From: Zingiber officinale
Taxonomy: Eukaryota > Streptophyta > Magnoliopsida > Zingiberales > Zingiberaceae
DNA: 64,000 nucleotides
Direction: 5' to 3'
NCBI RefSeq assembly: GCF_018446385.1
Contig: NC_056005.1
Coordinates: 95,508,984 to 95,572,983 of the forward strand
Of the stretch, positions 50,523 to 63,207 are shown piece by piece. Position numbers and translations under genes: made by a program. Positions within the stretch are counted from its first letter, which is position 1, and the number at the start of each line of letters is the position of its first letter. The notes beneath the pieces are model-generated. The model was given only the letters and a program-made list of their open reading frames with translations. It was not told the DNA's origin and did no database searches.

Positions 50523-53500
50523 TTAAATAAATAGGTGCACGCGACAATCATGAATCTGGGTGGATACCTGCATATGTGTTTCATCTGTACTTGTGCTTGG
50601 TTCTACATTCAAGTTCTGCTGCTTTTGCTGGTCACTAGCAACTCCAACAGCATTGTCTGTATGTACCTCAGGCTCGGCATTTGTATTCAAAGAAAACCCT
50701 GCCAATGTACCAAACTGCTGTGGTCTGGGCATCAAAACTGGAAATCCCTGACCTTGTATTCCAAATATCGAAGGATTTACAGGTCCTGGTACTCCATTCA
50801 AGCCAGGTATCCCTGAACTTGAAGTGCAAAGAAATTGTGATGCATGCATAGGTGAAATTGGAATCATGGGACAACCTGGGGCTAATCCCATGCCTGACCC
50901 CATTCCAACACCTATTGGAGGGAAATGAGTGGCCATTGGTCCACGCATGTGCTGCATTGCTGGTGGAAACATCATAGTGGGTGGCAGGTACAGCCTGCTT
51001 CCCATGGACATGATCTGTTTTGTATGACAGAATTGCTGAGTGTGGCAAAACAAACTGGACAATTCATCTAATAAAGTTCTTACCTGAACTTGCATCTGAA
51101 GTGTTTTAAGATACTCAATGGCCTCTTCAAGCATTGAAGCTTTGTCCACCTTCAAGAAATTATACACTTGAATCAGCTTATACTTATTTTACTTAATGGC
51201 ACTCTTACTGGAATAGAATTAGGTTATTTTTTCTCAGTAATCCCCTCAACCTGTGTATGGTATTAATTCAAATAAATATTATAAGTATGCTCATGATATT
51301 ATTGATACTTACATTTAGGTCCATGCCGCTCATCAAAGTGATTTAAATATATTATCAAAATTCAGTTTGTTATAGATACATTTAATTCTATATCCACTTC
51401 AGGATTTGATTAACATGTCCCTTAGTTGGTCATTATAATTGATAAACAAGTTGATGAACTCACTGAAATCCACTCTCTTTGATGAAATGACAATTGATCA
51501 CAATGCCCTTTATTCTTTCATGAAACCCAAATTAGAGTTTATTTATATAGCTGCATGGTTGCCGAAGTAGAGCTTCATTGGCTCTATGAGATTATGCCCC
51601 AGCTTCATTGCTCCTTTCTTTGGCTATAATATTAAAATAGTATATCTAGTGTAATTCTTCAATCAATGTTTATTTTTTATCTAATTCTTCTGACCTAACT
51701 AGCCAGGGATTGAAACCCTAGGAAGGAATGAGATTTTAAACCATATCTGTGAGGCCCTCTTAGCTTGCTCGACTTGCTCGATTTAATTGACCTAACCAGC
51801 CTACCCAATTCACTCATTTAATTTATCTTAATTGTAACTTTGAGATGTTAGTTTGTTAGTATGTATTATATTTGATGAAGTGGAATGGAAGTTTCTTTCT
51901 TCTAAAGTATGAAATGGATTGAGCAGGATGAACTATTTATTGGAATGCATCATTCCATCTCAAATTATTTATCCAAATATTGAAATTCAATCATACAGGA
52001 ATGGACTGTTCTGATGTCATTCCATTCATGTGTACCAAACACTACCTTAGATAGGAGAGCTCTCGATATTTTAAAGATACTTTAATGGCTCTCATTTGGA
52101 GATTTAAGATTAAGAGGTGGAATTTTATTTTCTTTTTGTCACTTCCTACTTGCTTGTATATTGTCTCCATAGGGGGCCCAACATTGTTCCAGGTAAAGGG
52201 GGGCTTCGATACAAGGTTATGGGGGTTAATTAGATTACTTTTCCGCGACAATATGCTCTTTCAATGTATATTGTTAATCTAACTAAATATTACAAGTAGA
52301 TCTATAATACTATTGACATTTACATTTAACTCAACAACAGAAACCGATGATATTACTTACTGCAAAGAATTAAAATATAGATTACCTTGTTACAGTTGGG
52401 GATAAGTTCTTGCAGTGCACGCATTTTCTCATTAATCCTGTTCCTTCTCCGCTGCATATAAAAAGTGTATGCATTCAGTCTGTGCTTAACCCAATTAAAG
52501 GAATAGAAAGCAACTCAGGCTTGTTTATCTGTTTTTAATGGAAATTTTTAGAACATCTGTGACAAATTATGCTCATACACTCACTCTTTCTGACAAGTTA
52601 TGAACTTCTGCAGTCCGACTTCTCTTTGTTCTTGCATCACGTCCACTTGGCGGTTTTCTTATATTGATGGATTCATCTTGGAGATCCTACATGTATTTGC
52701 CTCAAAACAATTTAGAAGTGAAATCTGATACAACCTGATATTTGGCAAAACTTGTGCTGTTATCTCTGACTTACTTCGCTGTGGCTGAGGTAATCAGAAT
52801 CTTCTGCATCATATTCTTTTCTCTTCTTGCCATGGTTTGGTTCATTAGATGCAGCTCCAGTGATATTCTCTGAACACACAGATGAAGATGGTATTACTGC
52901 TTCAGGATCTTTTCTGATGTCATGCCTACACAAGGCCACACTGGCTGCAAAGCTCGAACTTGGAAGATCATCTAGCAATTTAGTGTGCTTCTCAGTATTG
53001 TTCCTCAGAGTATCTCCCGCGCTAATTTTATTGGAAAATTCAACAGAGTTTCTGCCTTGAAGAATCTTCATGGTTGATCCGAATTCCAACCTGTGTGGAC
53101 CTGAGCCTGATTGCCCTTGTACCTTATTAGCCTCCTTACTACCTCTAGTTCTCTCAACAAGTGTCAAGGTGACAGGATTTCTGCTTGGAGTCGACGCTTT
53201 CTCAATGTTTTGCAGTCCAGTAGCATTATGGAGGCCAACCTTGGCAAGTGCAGCAGGTCTTATGAAATGTGAGAAGTTCATCAGAGTTCCCATACCGCCT
53301 TGTTGTTGCATCTGCTTGCAACTTGCTAGTTCCTGATTCTGAAACTTTCTGTCCATCACATCCTGGCATTGTGGTTCTTGAGCTACATTATCATCACTAC
53401 TTCTGATGTCAACTACTGTCAACTTTGAATTAAGAGCTGACGCTGGACATTGCTGTAGATGGCTGGCCCTGATTCTGCTTGAGCCCAAACTACTCCAATT

Positions 53501-54092
53501 AGGCGGTTTAGCAACATGGCCATGTTCCACATTGTTTGAGCTTCTAACTTCTTGCCCTAACCCGGCTGTTCGTCCGGTTCCAGCAACATTACTCCTGTGC
53601 GTTGAAAGAGGATTCACATCAAATGCCGAGAACTCATTCAAGAACTCAGCACAATAATCATTCTGGAGAGTCTCACTTGGCAAAATTTCCTCGATCGGAT
53701 AACTGATCCATGACACAACATCATCATCCTGAGCATTCACTCCATTGTTGGCAGAATGTCTTGAAGGTGGATGCCCACTACCAACTTTTTCCCTGCTCTC
53801 CTTTTCTTGTACCGTACCATACCGGGGGGAGAAGCCACTACTTACACAAGAGCTCTTCCTACCTTTATTGGACTGGTTCTGCATCAAAATTTGTCCATTC
53901 TCCCATACCAACTCAGTGAATTCATCGTCAGGTCTTGGGACAAATCCATTAAAGATAAGGTAAGATATCAAACCGGAGCATGCAATGGATCACAACGACA
54001 AACGTGAACAGAATTGAACATGTCATGCACCAAGTCAACTTGGGTAAGATGTACACTTACATAGAGAACAGATCCGATGATCCATTTGTCAT
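50523..54092 (-). CDS. PIF3: Phytochrome-interacting factor, PIF3-like bHLH, 638 aa, six coding exons
   Basis: On the minus strand the exons are 54092-54061, 53933-52775, 52686-52585, 52451-52386, 51149-51084 and 51014-50523, all with GT-AG borders and matching phases. The first coding exon is only 32 bases ([10 protein letters not shown] plus two bases). Residues 18-25 (ELVWENGQ) are the active-phytochrome-B binding motif. The bHLH is at about 422-473: basic HNLSERRRRNR with the His/Glu/Arg G-box contacts, helix 1 [17 protein letters not shown], then [21 protein letters not shown]. The tail is Met/Pro/Gly-rich ([18 protein letters not shown]). PIFs bind G-boxes in the nucleus, are degraded in light through phytochromes and promote dark growth. 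[11 protein letters not shown] and IMSMGSR point to the PIF3 clade. A donor at 50567-50562 could give another C-terminus. Confidence 0.92.
51150..52385. other. Long intron of the PIF3-like gene
   Basis: This 1.24-kb intron splits the bHLH loop (between CNK and VDKAS), a typical site in this family. It is AT-rich, with no recognised mobile element. Several short open frames inside it are not supported. Confidence 0.75.
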
Positions 54093-56143
54093 CTTTGGTC
54101 GTGTGGTTTCTTGCCCTTGCCTCATCATCCACGGAAGGAGTTCATGATAGAATTGGAGCCTATCAGCCTATTTTTTCTGCCTCAAAGATATGCAATGTTT
54201 CAGCTCAGCTTCTAGATCTCACACTTTACAAGCATCCACTGTGTCCTGCAGCAGCAACACAAAGATATTTCAGCTAAAGATTCAATTTTTCTTATTAGAA
54301 CAGAAGAAAGATCCAAACTTTCTCGCAAAAAACAGAAAATGGACCAGAAAGAGCACAAAAATATTACCCAGAGGAGGAAAATGAGCAGATGCAAAGGCGC
54401 TAACAGCAAGTTAAGACTCCAAAGGAGGAGAATAATAAAAACAAAAAAGCTTCGACAGTGCAAAAATCGCTGAAGGGAACTCCAGTATTTGAAATTCCTG
54501 AAGAAAACTCTTCTAAATGGTGATATCTCCTGACTGCTCGGCAGCTGGACCTTGATCCCAACACCATTAATTGGCAGGGCAGGGCAGAGCAGAGCACAAG
54601 GGCACAAAGCCAGGTAATTGATCTCTTTTTCCTCTATCTTTTTACTCTTTACTTGCTTATCCACGTCTTGTCTTGCTTTCTGGCAACATAGCGCGAATAC
54701 TCAAGGTACAGACTCCCAGTTCTTATCCTGAAGCCTTAGGCCATGAAATTGTGTGTCTGTGTGTAGCAACAAAATTCTAGAACTGAAGATTAGGCCTACT
54801 GTTTCTTCTTTGATAGCAACGTAGTGGTGGACCTAGATATTCTAGGAGTCACTGAAAACCCTAGATTCAACATAAAGCCTAAACCTACACTTGATTTTTT
54901 CTTCTTCTTATGTTTTTTTTTCCAGTCCCATTTTTGAAGAAGACACAGTTTTTCTTTTTCTTCTAGCTGAGATTAATTCATGAATTAGATGTGGAAGCAA
55001 AACTAGTTAATCTACATAATTAAATTTGGATTATAAGACAATTATTTGATATTTTAAGACTAGGATAACTCTGATTTGGTTGGGGAGCCATTAATGTTAA
55101 TCTGACTTTTAGTAAGAAATCAAACATCCCTTAAAAAATAATTAATTTGAGGGTAATAAAGCTTCAATATTTTTTAATTGGCATTAATTATTCAATGTAT
55201 ACCGATTAATCCTGGATTAACTAGTTTAGTTTCATATAAATTTTTAACTGGCCAATAAAATAAATAAAAAAACAGCTTCATCAACTCAGCATTTGATCGT
55301 CCATTAAAAAAAACCATGAATTTAATCCTTAAATACTGGCAAAATTCATCCAAACCCGAATCGAACCCATTCTCCAACCGGTTCATCATTGAGTCCACTA
55401 CAGTTTGGACTGTGATAGACTGACTGAATTCTTATTCACTCAGAGAGAGAGATAGAGAGAGAAAGGGGCAGATTGACCTTGCCATGCCTTCATGAGGCCC
55501 ACTATCGACCACCAATCAGTGCTCTGCCATCATCAACCTCCGTGGGCCCTGCTACCTCTGGTAACCATCATCAAGTAGTAGCAGATTGAGTTCCACTTAG
55601 TTCAAGTCTACAACTCATCCCTTAGATTTTCTCCTGCATTCTCTGGCCTTTTGCTTCTTCAGCCATATGCTGCCGTACTGACTAGGTCTGCAATGTTTCT
55701 CTTTGAATGGCAGCCATTAAAGTACTCCTCCGAACCTCTGATTTCCAACTTATGGAAACAATGTATGGAAGGGGGTACCCATCTCTACCTGCCACTTTAT
55801 ACCCTCATGATGAGGTTTTGCTTTCATGGTTTCTTTCTTTATCTCTTCAAACGCTTGAGCAGGAAGATCTGGCCAGCTGCCTCTCTCTATCTCTCTCATC
55901 TCACTTGCTACTTCCTTTGTAAATAGATAGATGGACGTGGCAGTGTCTGCTTGAGTGGCATCAATGAGATGAGACTGAAATGACCTCTGATGGGGACTCG
56001 CCTCAGATGGAATAATACGGCTCGAGAAAGGAATGGATCAAGTCCAGGTACAAGTCACCTCCTTTTCCTTTGCTCCATTGTCATCAACTCTCCTCTCAAA
56101 TAATTTGATTCGTCTGTGTACTTTGTTCATTGCTTGTCTGTAA
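54093..56143. other. Leader and promoter region of the PIF3-like gene, then intergenic DNA
   Basis: The region 54093-54664 on the minus strand is probably 5' leader; it holds a 150-codon upstream frame (54664-54212) rich in Leu/Phe/Cys that does not look like a conserved protein. A GA-rich microsatellite lies at about 55440-55466, a class often found in plant promoters. An open frame at 55651-55926 is unrecognised. Confidence 0.45.
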
Positions 56144-56892
56144 CTACATGGATCTTATCTTTGTTGGTGGGGTTCAGACAATTGCACTACTGTAGAATTC
56201 ACTTTTGATATCTATGTTAACTCTCCGTTTCAATTGAGTCGAGTTCAAAAGTATATTGGCCATTTGAAATTTACTAAAGTCAATCGAGTTGAATCGTCAT
56301 TAGAAGCAGTGTTAATTGTTTACTTTGTAAGTACATGGATATTAGTTTAGTGTAGAGCAAATCTTAATTCCATATAAGGAATTCACTTTTAAAATTTATG
56401 TTAATTCTTTGCTTGAATTAAGTTGGATTTGAAAGTATATTAGCCGACTAACCGTTTGACATTTACTATAGACTCAACATTTATCTAGATTTCTTTCTCA
56501 TTTGATCACTAAGGTCAGTCGAGTTGAATCATCATTAACGTAGTGTAAATTGTTTAGTTTGTGAGCAAGTCTCTGAGCTCTGAAGCATGAAGTGATAATG
56601 TGGGGTTGCATGGATCAAATCATAGAATTGTTTAGGGCATGGATCTTATCTTAGTTGGTGGGGTTCATAGAATTACTTTACCGTAGATCGAATCATAATT
56701 CCATCTAGAGGACTTCACTTTAGATATTTATGTTAGCTCTTTGCTCAAATTGAGTCGAGTTCGAAAATATATTAGTTGAATCGGCATTTGAAATTTACTA
56801 TAAACTCAACATCTATCTAAATTACTTTTTCGTTTGATCACTAAGGTCAATCAGTGTAAATTGTTTAGTTTGTGAGCAAGTCTCTGACCTCT
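56144..56892. repeat. Three diverged direct repeats of about 190-260 bp
   Basis: Copies begin near 56147, 56334 and 56638 with CATGGAT, and each contains AATTCACTTT/GACTTCACTTT, TATGTTARCTCT, GAGTCGAGTTC and TTTACTATA words. Copies 2 and 3 end in GTAAATTGTTTAGTTTGTGAG followed by CAAGTCTCTGA; copy 1 ends in the related TTAATTGTTTACTTTGTAAG. Divergence is high. Confidence 0.75.
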
Positions 56893-57004
56893 GTTAGCTG
56901 ACTAGCTGTAGTCAATAAGAAACTAATGGGAACAATTTTTAGAATTTTAATTTAGAAAATATTGAAATTAGAAAGTTGTAGATTTCATTTCAATTTTGCA
57001 TGTT

Positions 57005-57405
57005 ATAATATCCACATCAGTTATCCTATTTAAAAATTTTACTCTAAATTTTGGATAGGTTAATTAAAAATCCTCTATATCAGTTACCATATCCATTCTC
57101 TAAATTTAGATTTGATGAATAGTGATTCTCTAAATTTAGTGAATGAAATCTCTACTCTAAAAATAAAATAATATTTCTTTTTAATCTCTCTTCTTCCACT
57201 CAATCTCTCTTCTTCCACTCATTTCATAAATATAATAATAAAAAATAGAAGAAAGAGAAGAAAATAATAAAAAAAATTAAAGATAATAAAAATTTTAAGA
57301 TATTTGATGTAGTGTGTAGTGAAAAATGATTATTTAAATTTAATAAAATGAGTCATTTATCCTAAATTTTAGATATAATAATAGAGAGATTGATGTGAAT
57401 GCTTA
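57005..57405 (-). mobile_element. MITE-like element, copy B
   Basis: This is the inverted relative of copy A at 37466-38002. Its ends are imperfect inverted repeats (TAATATCCACATCAG; TAAGCATTCACATCA on the minus strand from the right). No coding capacity. Confidence 0.65.
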
Positions 57406-59540
57406 AGGAAAATCTAGATGATAATGTTTAAAGAATTTGAAACTTAATTATTTATAATATTAATTTATGTCTATTGTGTCTGTAATTTGTTAATTATAGA
57501 TTAATAAAAGCAAATTCCTAATTGTTTTATAGAGTATTTTTTTTATAATAATTCATGTAAGGAAACAATGGATATGTATGGATATGTAGTTATAATGAAG
57601 TGATGTTTTTCTCTTGTTTAGAAAAGTTATTATAATATACTCGATCTAATTATTTTATGTGATTTGTCCAACTTATTCAGTCTATTCATCTTTTTTATAT
57701 TTAATCAATTATTTTAATTAGTTGACTTATCTAGTTCCCTTTTTCGTTTAGTCAATTTACAGTTATTTTGTTAGTCAACTTACCTCGACAATTTAGAATA
57801 TTTTATTTAGTTCATTTTTCTTAGCACTCAACCATTTTTTATTTTACTTTGAAATTTATTGTCTTCCTAATTTTTTCTTTGTGAAAAAAAAATTCTTTTA
57901 TAAGTTGTGGATTAGTCAATGATGGTATTTAAAATTATAATTTTAAACATAAATAAATAATAGAAAGAAATAAAAAAACAAAAATACTTGAATTTATAGG
58001 ATTTGACACGGTTAGTCATTGTTGACAAATCCCTTACTAATTTTCATTTAAAAAAGAAAAAAGTATTTCTCAAAAAAATAAAAAATCGGGGGTTGGTACA
58101 GGGACCAGCCCTGCTACGGCGGCCGTGCCGTGAGGATGACGACAGCGACGACTCCATTTACGTGGCGTCTGTCCCTTCGCCTTCCACGGCGACATTCTGT
58201 GGTGGAGGCGCCACAGGCGATGGCCGTCGCGTGGGCGTCACGTGCGGTCACGTGGCCGCGGCCCTCGCAGCCATTAAGTTTTTCATGGGCCCCACGTCGG
58301 ATTCAAGTGGGCCCGAGGTAGGGTCGGGGGAGGAGTGGTCCTGTGCTGGTTGATAACTTTCCCGTCACATGCTCTATTATGAGACCTTGCATCCCATCAA
58401 TGGCCAATCAATCAATCAATCCCTCTCAGGCCTCATCTGATCTCCCACTATTCTTTTCTTTTTTATTATCATCTTAATTTTTTAAATTAAAAAAAAATAC
58501 GAATTTTAGGGGTTTCTGCCGTAGACTTTTTCATATTGATGCTGAAATCTCTCACTGAACAGCCACTTGATTCTTCAGCTTGTTGTTCTAACATGCTTCC
58601 ATCCTAACGTTTAGAACCCTTTATTTCTTCTGTCACTTTTAATATTGATTGATTAATCCGTTTAAAAAATTAGATATCTGAATTATATATTAAAAAAACA
58701 GTAAGCTTATATTAGTACCAGAAGATCCAGTTTTGATGGCTAAATAAGTAGATCAAATTGCACGTGGATATATAACTTAATAATTAAGTAAATTGTAGAT
58801 CTTATGACAAAGGTTGAACACACCAATATAGTCTAAATGGATCTGGGTGAAGAATTCCTAGGTTTCAAATTCCATTAATTATGGATCACGCGTGAGATGA
58901 CTTTAAAGTTGATAGTAAGAAAATTTTAAGGAGAGGAAGGGGAGTTACCGGCAAGGTGATTTTAAAGTTGATCATGACATGACCTCAAAGGAGAAAAAAA
59001 TTTCTAAAGGGATTACCTGCAAAATCACAAGGTGGAAGAGAAAAAGACATTAGTAAGTAAGTCGGGGTCCTCGATACAATCACTCTAACTCTCAAATCAG
59101 TCAGATGGAAAAAATGTGAAAGATGGTTGGTAATAGAAGAATGCAAGATGTGCACAAAAGATGTGCACAAAGTAAAAGATGCACATGCGTTCATGAGGGA
59201 GGGGCTCTTTTATAATACCTTTGTAACCTCTGTATTATTAATTAAACGTTATATCAACATAAGGGATATGTCAAATCCATATATTTTCAGTGTAGTGTGT
59301 AGTTTCATCACTCACATACTATTGATATCTGTATTCTGTACAAAGATATAGTCTATGTGCCTTTGACAATCTCATACGTAATATTAATTTTGGAATGAAC
59401 TCTTGACTTAAAGACTCATTGGCTTTTGGGGCCTTGCCCAAATAATGAGATAATAGGTTAGTAAAAAAAAAGGGTCCCAACCTATAATCATGGGCTAACA
59501 GGTCTTCTTATATGTCTGCTCATCTTATAGGGAGTTAAGG
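57406..59540. other. Intergenic region with a GC-rich island
   Basis: It is mostly AT-rich. Bases about 58090-58350 form a GC-rich island with CACGTGG and CACGTGGCC words and an open frame (58003-58353) that I do not recognise. No adjoining exon with a known domain was found. The island could be an isolated exon, a decayed gene or a regulatory element. 58700-59540 shows nothing recognisable. Confidence 0.45.
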
Positions 59541-59978
59541 AGCAAGGCCCTGTGAATCGGAGATCTAATCGAGCCAATCAGGAATTGAGTGGGAGGATGT
59601 AGGGGACCAGATCCCCATATTTCTATGATTTAATCAGGAGGATGTAGGGGAGCATAACCTATGATTTGATTGAGAGGATATAGGGGGGTAGAGCCCTGAG
59701 AGGTGGAGATCTAATTGGGAGGAGATAGGGGTGTAAAATCCTGTGAACTTGTGAGCCATTCGGGAGAGCATAGGGGAGCAGAGCCCTGTAAGGTGGAGAT
59801 CCGATCGGGAGGACGTAAGGGAGCAGAGCCCTGTGAGCCCTTGAGCCGATCAGGATAGCGTAGGGGAGCAGAACCTCGTGAGGTGGAGATCTGATTATGA
59901 GGACGTAGGGGAGCAGAGCCCCATGAGCCTATGAGCTGATCAGGAGGGCGTAGGGGAGAAGCATCCCGTGAACCTGAT
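59541..59978. repeat. Tandem array of about 46-50-bp units
   Basis: About nine units are built on GATCGGGAGGACGTAGGGGAGCAGAGCCC-like phrases (written here in two parts: GATCGGGAGGACG and TAGGGGAGCAGAGCCC). Two variants of the linking part alternate: GTGAGGTGGAGATCTGATC and GTGAGCC..TGAGCCGATC, which suggests a higher-order unit of about 95 bp. The array stops where the LTR-like sequence begins. Confidence 0.85.
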
Positions 59979-61370
59979 TGGTGCAGTCAGCACTAATAAT
60001 CAAATTCAGATTTTGATGTGTGATAAATAGTTAAAATTAGATCGTGTGTTTTATAATGCTTGGACCAAATGTGCAGACTGAAAGACTTGATGGGTCTAAA
60101 GGATCAAACACTAAGCTGAAGTCTAATTAGATCAGGAGGATCATATAACTGGCAGAAGACCAGATAGCTCAAAAAGGACCTGATATTTGGTAGGAAATCT
60201 AATTGGGTCAGTATGACTTGACAATTGGCTGAAGTCCAAATGGGGCATCTGAGAGGAAGACCTGGTAGATCAGACGTAAGTAAGTTTGCAAATGATAAGT
60301 GGAGGTAAACAACTGGAGGAGAGAGATTCAGTGAATATGAGTCCCAATGGGACTGGGGTCAGACGTCAAGTAAGTCTGCAAATGATAAGTAGAGGTAAAC
60401 AACTGGAGGAGAGAAATCCAATGAGGATGAGTCCTAATGAGATTGTAAACATTGGTCTAACTTAGATCCATTTTGAAAATCTAAGTTAAGACAAAGACTA
60501 GATACTGGTTTTAGTCAGACATAATCTAATTCATAATTATAATTATTTATGCTAACTCTGTTTTGTATGTATTTTTTGTTAGTTTGAATTAACATGTTTT
60601 GTAGGAGCTTAGAGCAAAAATGAAGTTCAAATGAACAATACTCAAGGTACCTCAGTTGAGTAAAGGCGCTCTGAGTGAGAGGTGGCAGGCGCTCTAGATG
60701 GATGGAGGCGCCCCAGAGGAAATAAACTTTGAGGATGAAGTTTTAGTATTAGAGGCGCCTTGGTTCAATAGAGGCGTCTCAAGTTGGAGCAATGGAGGTG
60801 TCCTAAGCTGAATGGAGGCGCCTCTAAGTGGATAAAAGTCAAACTTCTCAAATCAGATCAGCATTTATGGATACGTCTTGGATGAACCGAGGCGTGCCCA
60901 ATACCCTTTAACAGAGGGGTTCAACCACAAGTTTCAACATCATTTTTTTACAAACATCCAAATTTATTCTGCTGTGTCGTCTCTTTTCTACTATTGTGCT
61001 GTGACTCTACTAAGCGCAACTATTGTAATAAGAGTGACACCGATATCGAGCTTCGATCTTCAACTACAATTCTTGTCAGTAAAATTAGTGTTTTCTTTTG
61101 GTTGATGTTATACTTGCATAGAAAAGTGTAGGGTGTTACATTTTCCTCATTTCTGTATTTGACATCTCTACCCGAAGGTTCTTCGGGAGAGAATTTAGTG
61201 ATTGCCCAATCGAAACAATCCAAGGGATCGTGGGTATTGCAGTAGTAATCGTGGAACTATGAACCAAGTAAAAGCAAATGTGTTCTTACTTTCTGCTATG
61301 CTTTTTCAATTGTTACTTTTCTGCCCTAATTCGTTTCGATCATACAAACCTGTGTGTCTATCGAGTGGTA
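59979..61370 (+). mobile_element. Decayed LTR remnant (copia-like style)
   Basis: It starts TGGTGCAGTCAGCACTAA, contains AGGCGCC/AGGCGTC-rich text at 60660-60830, an internal direct repeat (GCAAATGATAAGTGGAGGTAAACAACTGGAGGAG at about 60287 and 60379, in two parts), and later the CGGGAGAGAATTTAGTGATTGCCC and GAACCAAGTAAAAGC phrases that I associate with the ends of long monocot LTRs. No paired LTR or coding region is in the window. The right boundary is approximate. Confidence 0.55.
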
Positions 61371-63200
61371 GTCCCTGATGTCCAGATCAACCCTTCACTT
61401 GTGTTGATCTACCTTAAATTTTGACTGGCATGTTAACTAAAAGATTGATGTGGAATCCCCTATATATCTATCACATCACTTCACATCACAAACTACAAAG
61501 ACAATGAAAAATGCTCACTCAATACAAAACATAAGAAGAAAGAAAAATAAAATAAGCTAATAGTCTCCAAAAGATCCAACCAAGTAAATCTTCAAACATT
61601 CAAAACTAAAGCACACCTCTAGGAAACACCTAGTGACTTGAATCGACTTCTCAAGCTCATGGTCGGTTGCCCCAGTTCGATGTTACCTAATTTATTATGA
61701 ATGTGGCTTGTTGTTGCTTTGCATGCTCCAACCCACATAGTTTGTCACATGCCATTGCATGTTGATCGCTCAAGTTGATGAATGTTCCATATAAGGAGGT
61801 ATCTCTTGAGCAAAGGAGAAGAAGCAGAAGCAATTCTAATTCTGTGTGCAAAGAAAGCTCTTCTTTGTACAAAAGAGAACCAGGAAAGAAGATAAAAAGA
61901 AAAGCAAAAGAGAAAGAGAAAGAGAAATTCTTCCACCTGCTCCCCTTGTTTCTTCCTCGTTCATTCTATCATGTAATTCTTCGCTTGATAGACACCCGTG
62001 ATAGTATTTAGATATACGCTCAGGTCTCCACGTCAACCTGCACTAGGTTGTGTTTATGATTTTGTCATTCTTTCATGGAAAAATAGACGTATAAGCATGA
62101 TGTCTTAACACTATTGGAGGGGACAAATATGTTTTAAGGAGTCGGTCTCATTGCAAGACTTGACATATTTGTTCCTCGAACAACGCTCCTCCCGCAATCC
62201 ACTCAAACTTAGGCTTTGGATTTATTCGGTATCTATCTCGGGCCTTCAACATCAACTCGTCAATCAGAGCACTCATTGGCTAGACAACTCGGTGAATCGA
62301 TAACTCGACAGAATTCCCTCTCCCTCTCAGACTTGGGTGCAACTCCAAACAAAGTTGGTGATTGCCCAGCTCAACTAGGATAACAGCTTGAGATAATCAG
62401 CTTAAATCATGTTGACAGATAGGTAAGTACTGTCTCTTCAACAAATTATGGATAAGAATCCATTGCAACAAAAATAGCTTATCATCAAATGATATTAACA
62501 ATACACATTAAAAACATGTCGTTAATAGTATTATTAACGACGTGCATGTTAATGCACACTGTTAATAATATAAACTTTTAAATCCAAAAGATCAACAAGT
62601 CTAAATTGACAACTAAATCAGACTTAACAAAAGGAAATGTCTAAAGCAAGCATCATCAAATGATATTTACAAAAGAACTCACCTTGAGCATCAAAGTGGA
62701 GGTTGAGTAGGAATATTGGGAAAGGGAGGCTTTGTGGCTCTGCTGGAACCTTGGGAGTAATATTGGCACTGTTATAAATACATATGCCTAGTTTGAGAGG
62801 CTCTAATCTCCTCCACCCCATGGTGATGTTCTTCCCTTTCCCATTGCTATCTTTGCTCAGTTACGAATTGTCTTATCTCACCTCGAAATTGTCTCTCATC
62901 TTGCCACTCAGCTGCCTCTTCTTGCCTTCTTCTTTCATTAGCTTAGAAATACAACTCAACCACATTATAATACTTCTCAGCCCTCTAGAAATGTCATGTG
63001 AAGCCATCAAATCCACTTGCCCAGGTCCCTCCTTGTTGATCCAAATATTGCCTCATGACAACCTATTCTAGATGAATACTATCAAGACTAGAGCTAAAGT
63101 TAGAAAAATCATATGCATGAGGTCCATGAGTCACTCAAAATGATAAAAGGAGAGTCTAGCCGGTTCAGTGTAGGGCTCATCCCTAAATTCTGGTGGCTCC
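61371..63200. other. Intergenic or retroelement-derived DNA
   Basis: No gene is recognised. Adjacent perfect small palindromes lie at 62518-62541 and 62542-62557. The open frames at 61687-62036 and 62624-63071 do not resemble known proteins. The right part may belong to the retroelement whose ORF starts at 63208. Confidence 0.4.
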
Positions 63201-63207
63201 TCTCTAC

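Noticed and set aside
54212-54664. A 150-codon minus-strand frame upstream of the PIF3-like gene as a separate gene
   Set aside because: Composition is irregular, with no domain, and it lies where the leader of the PIF3-like transcript is expected.
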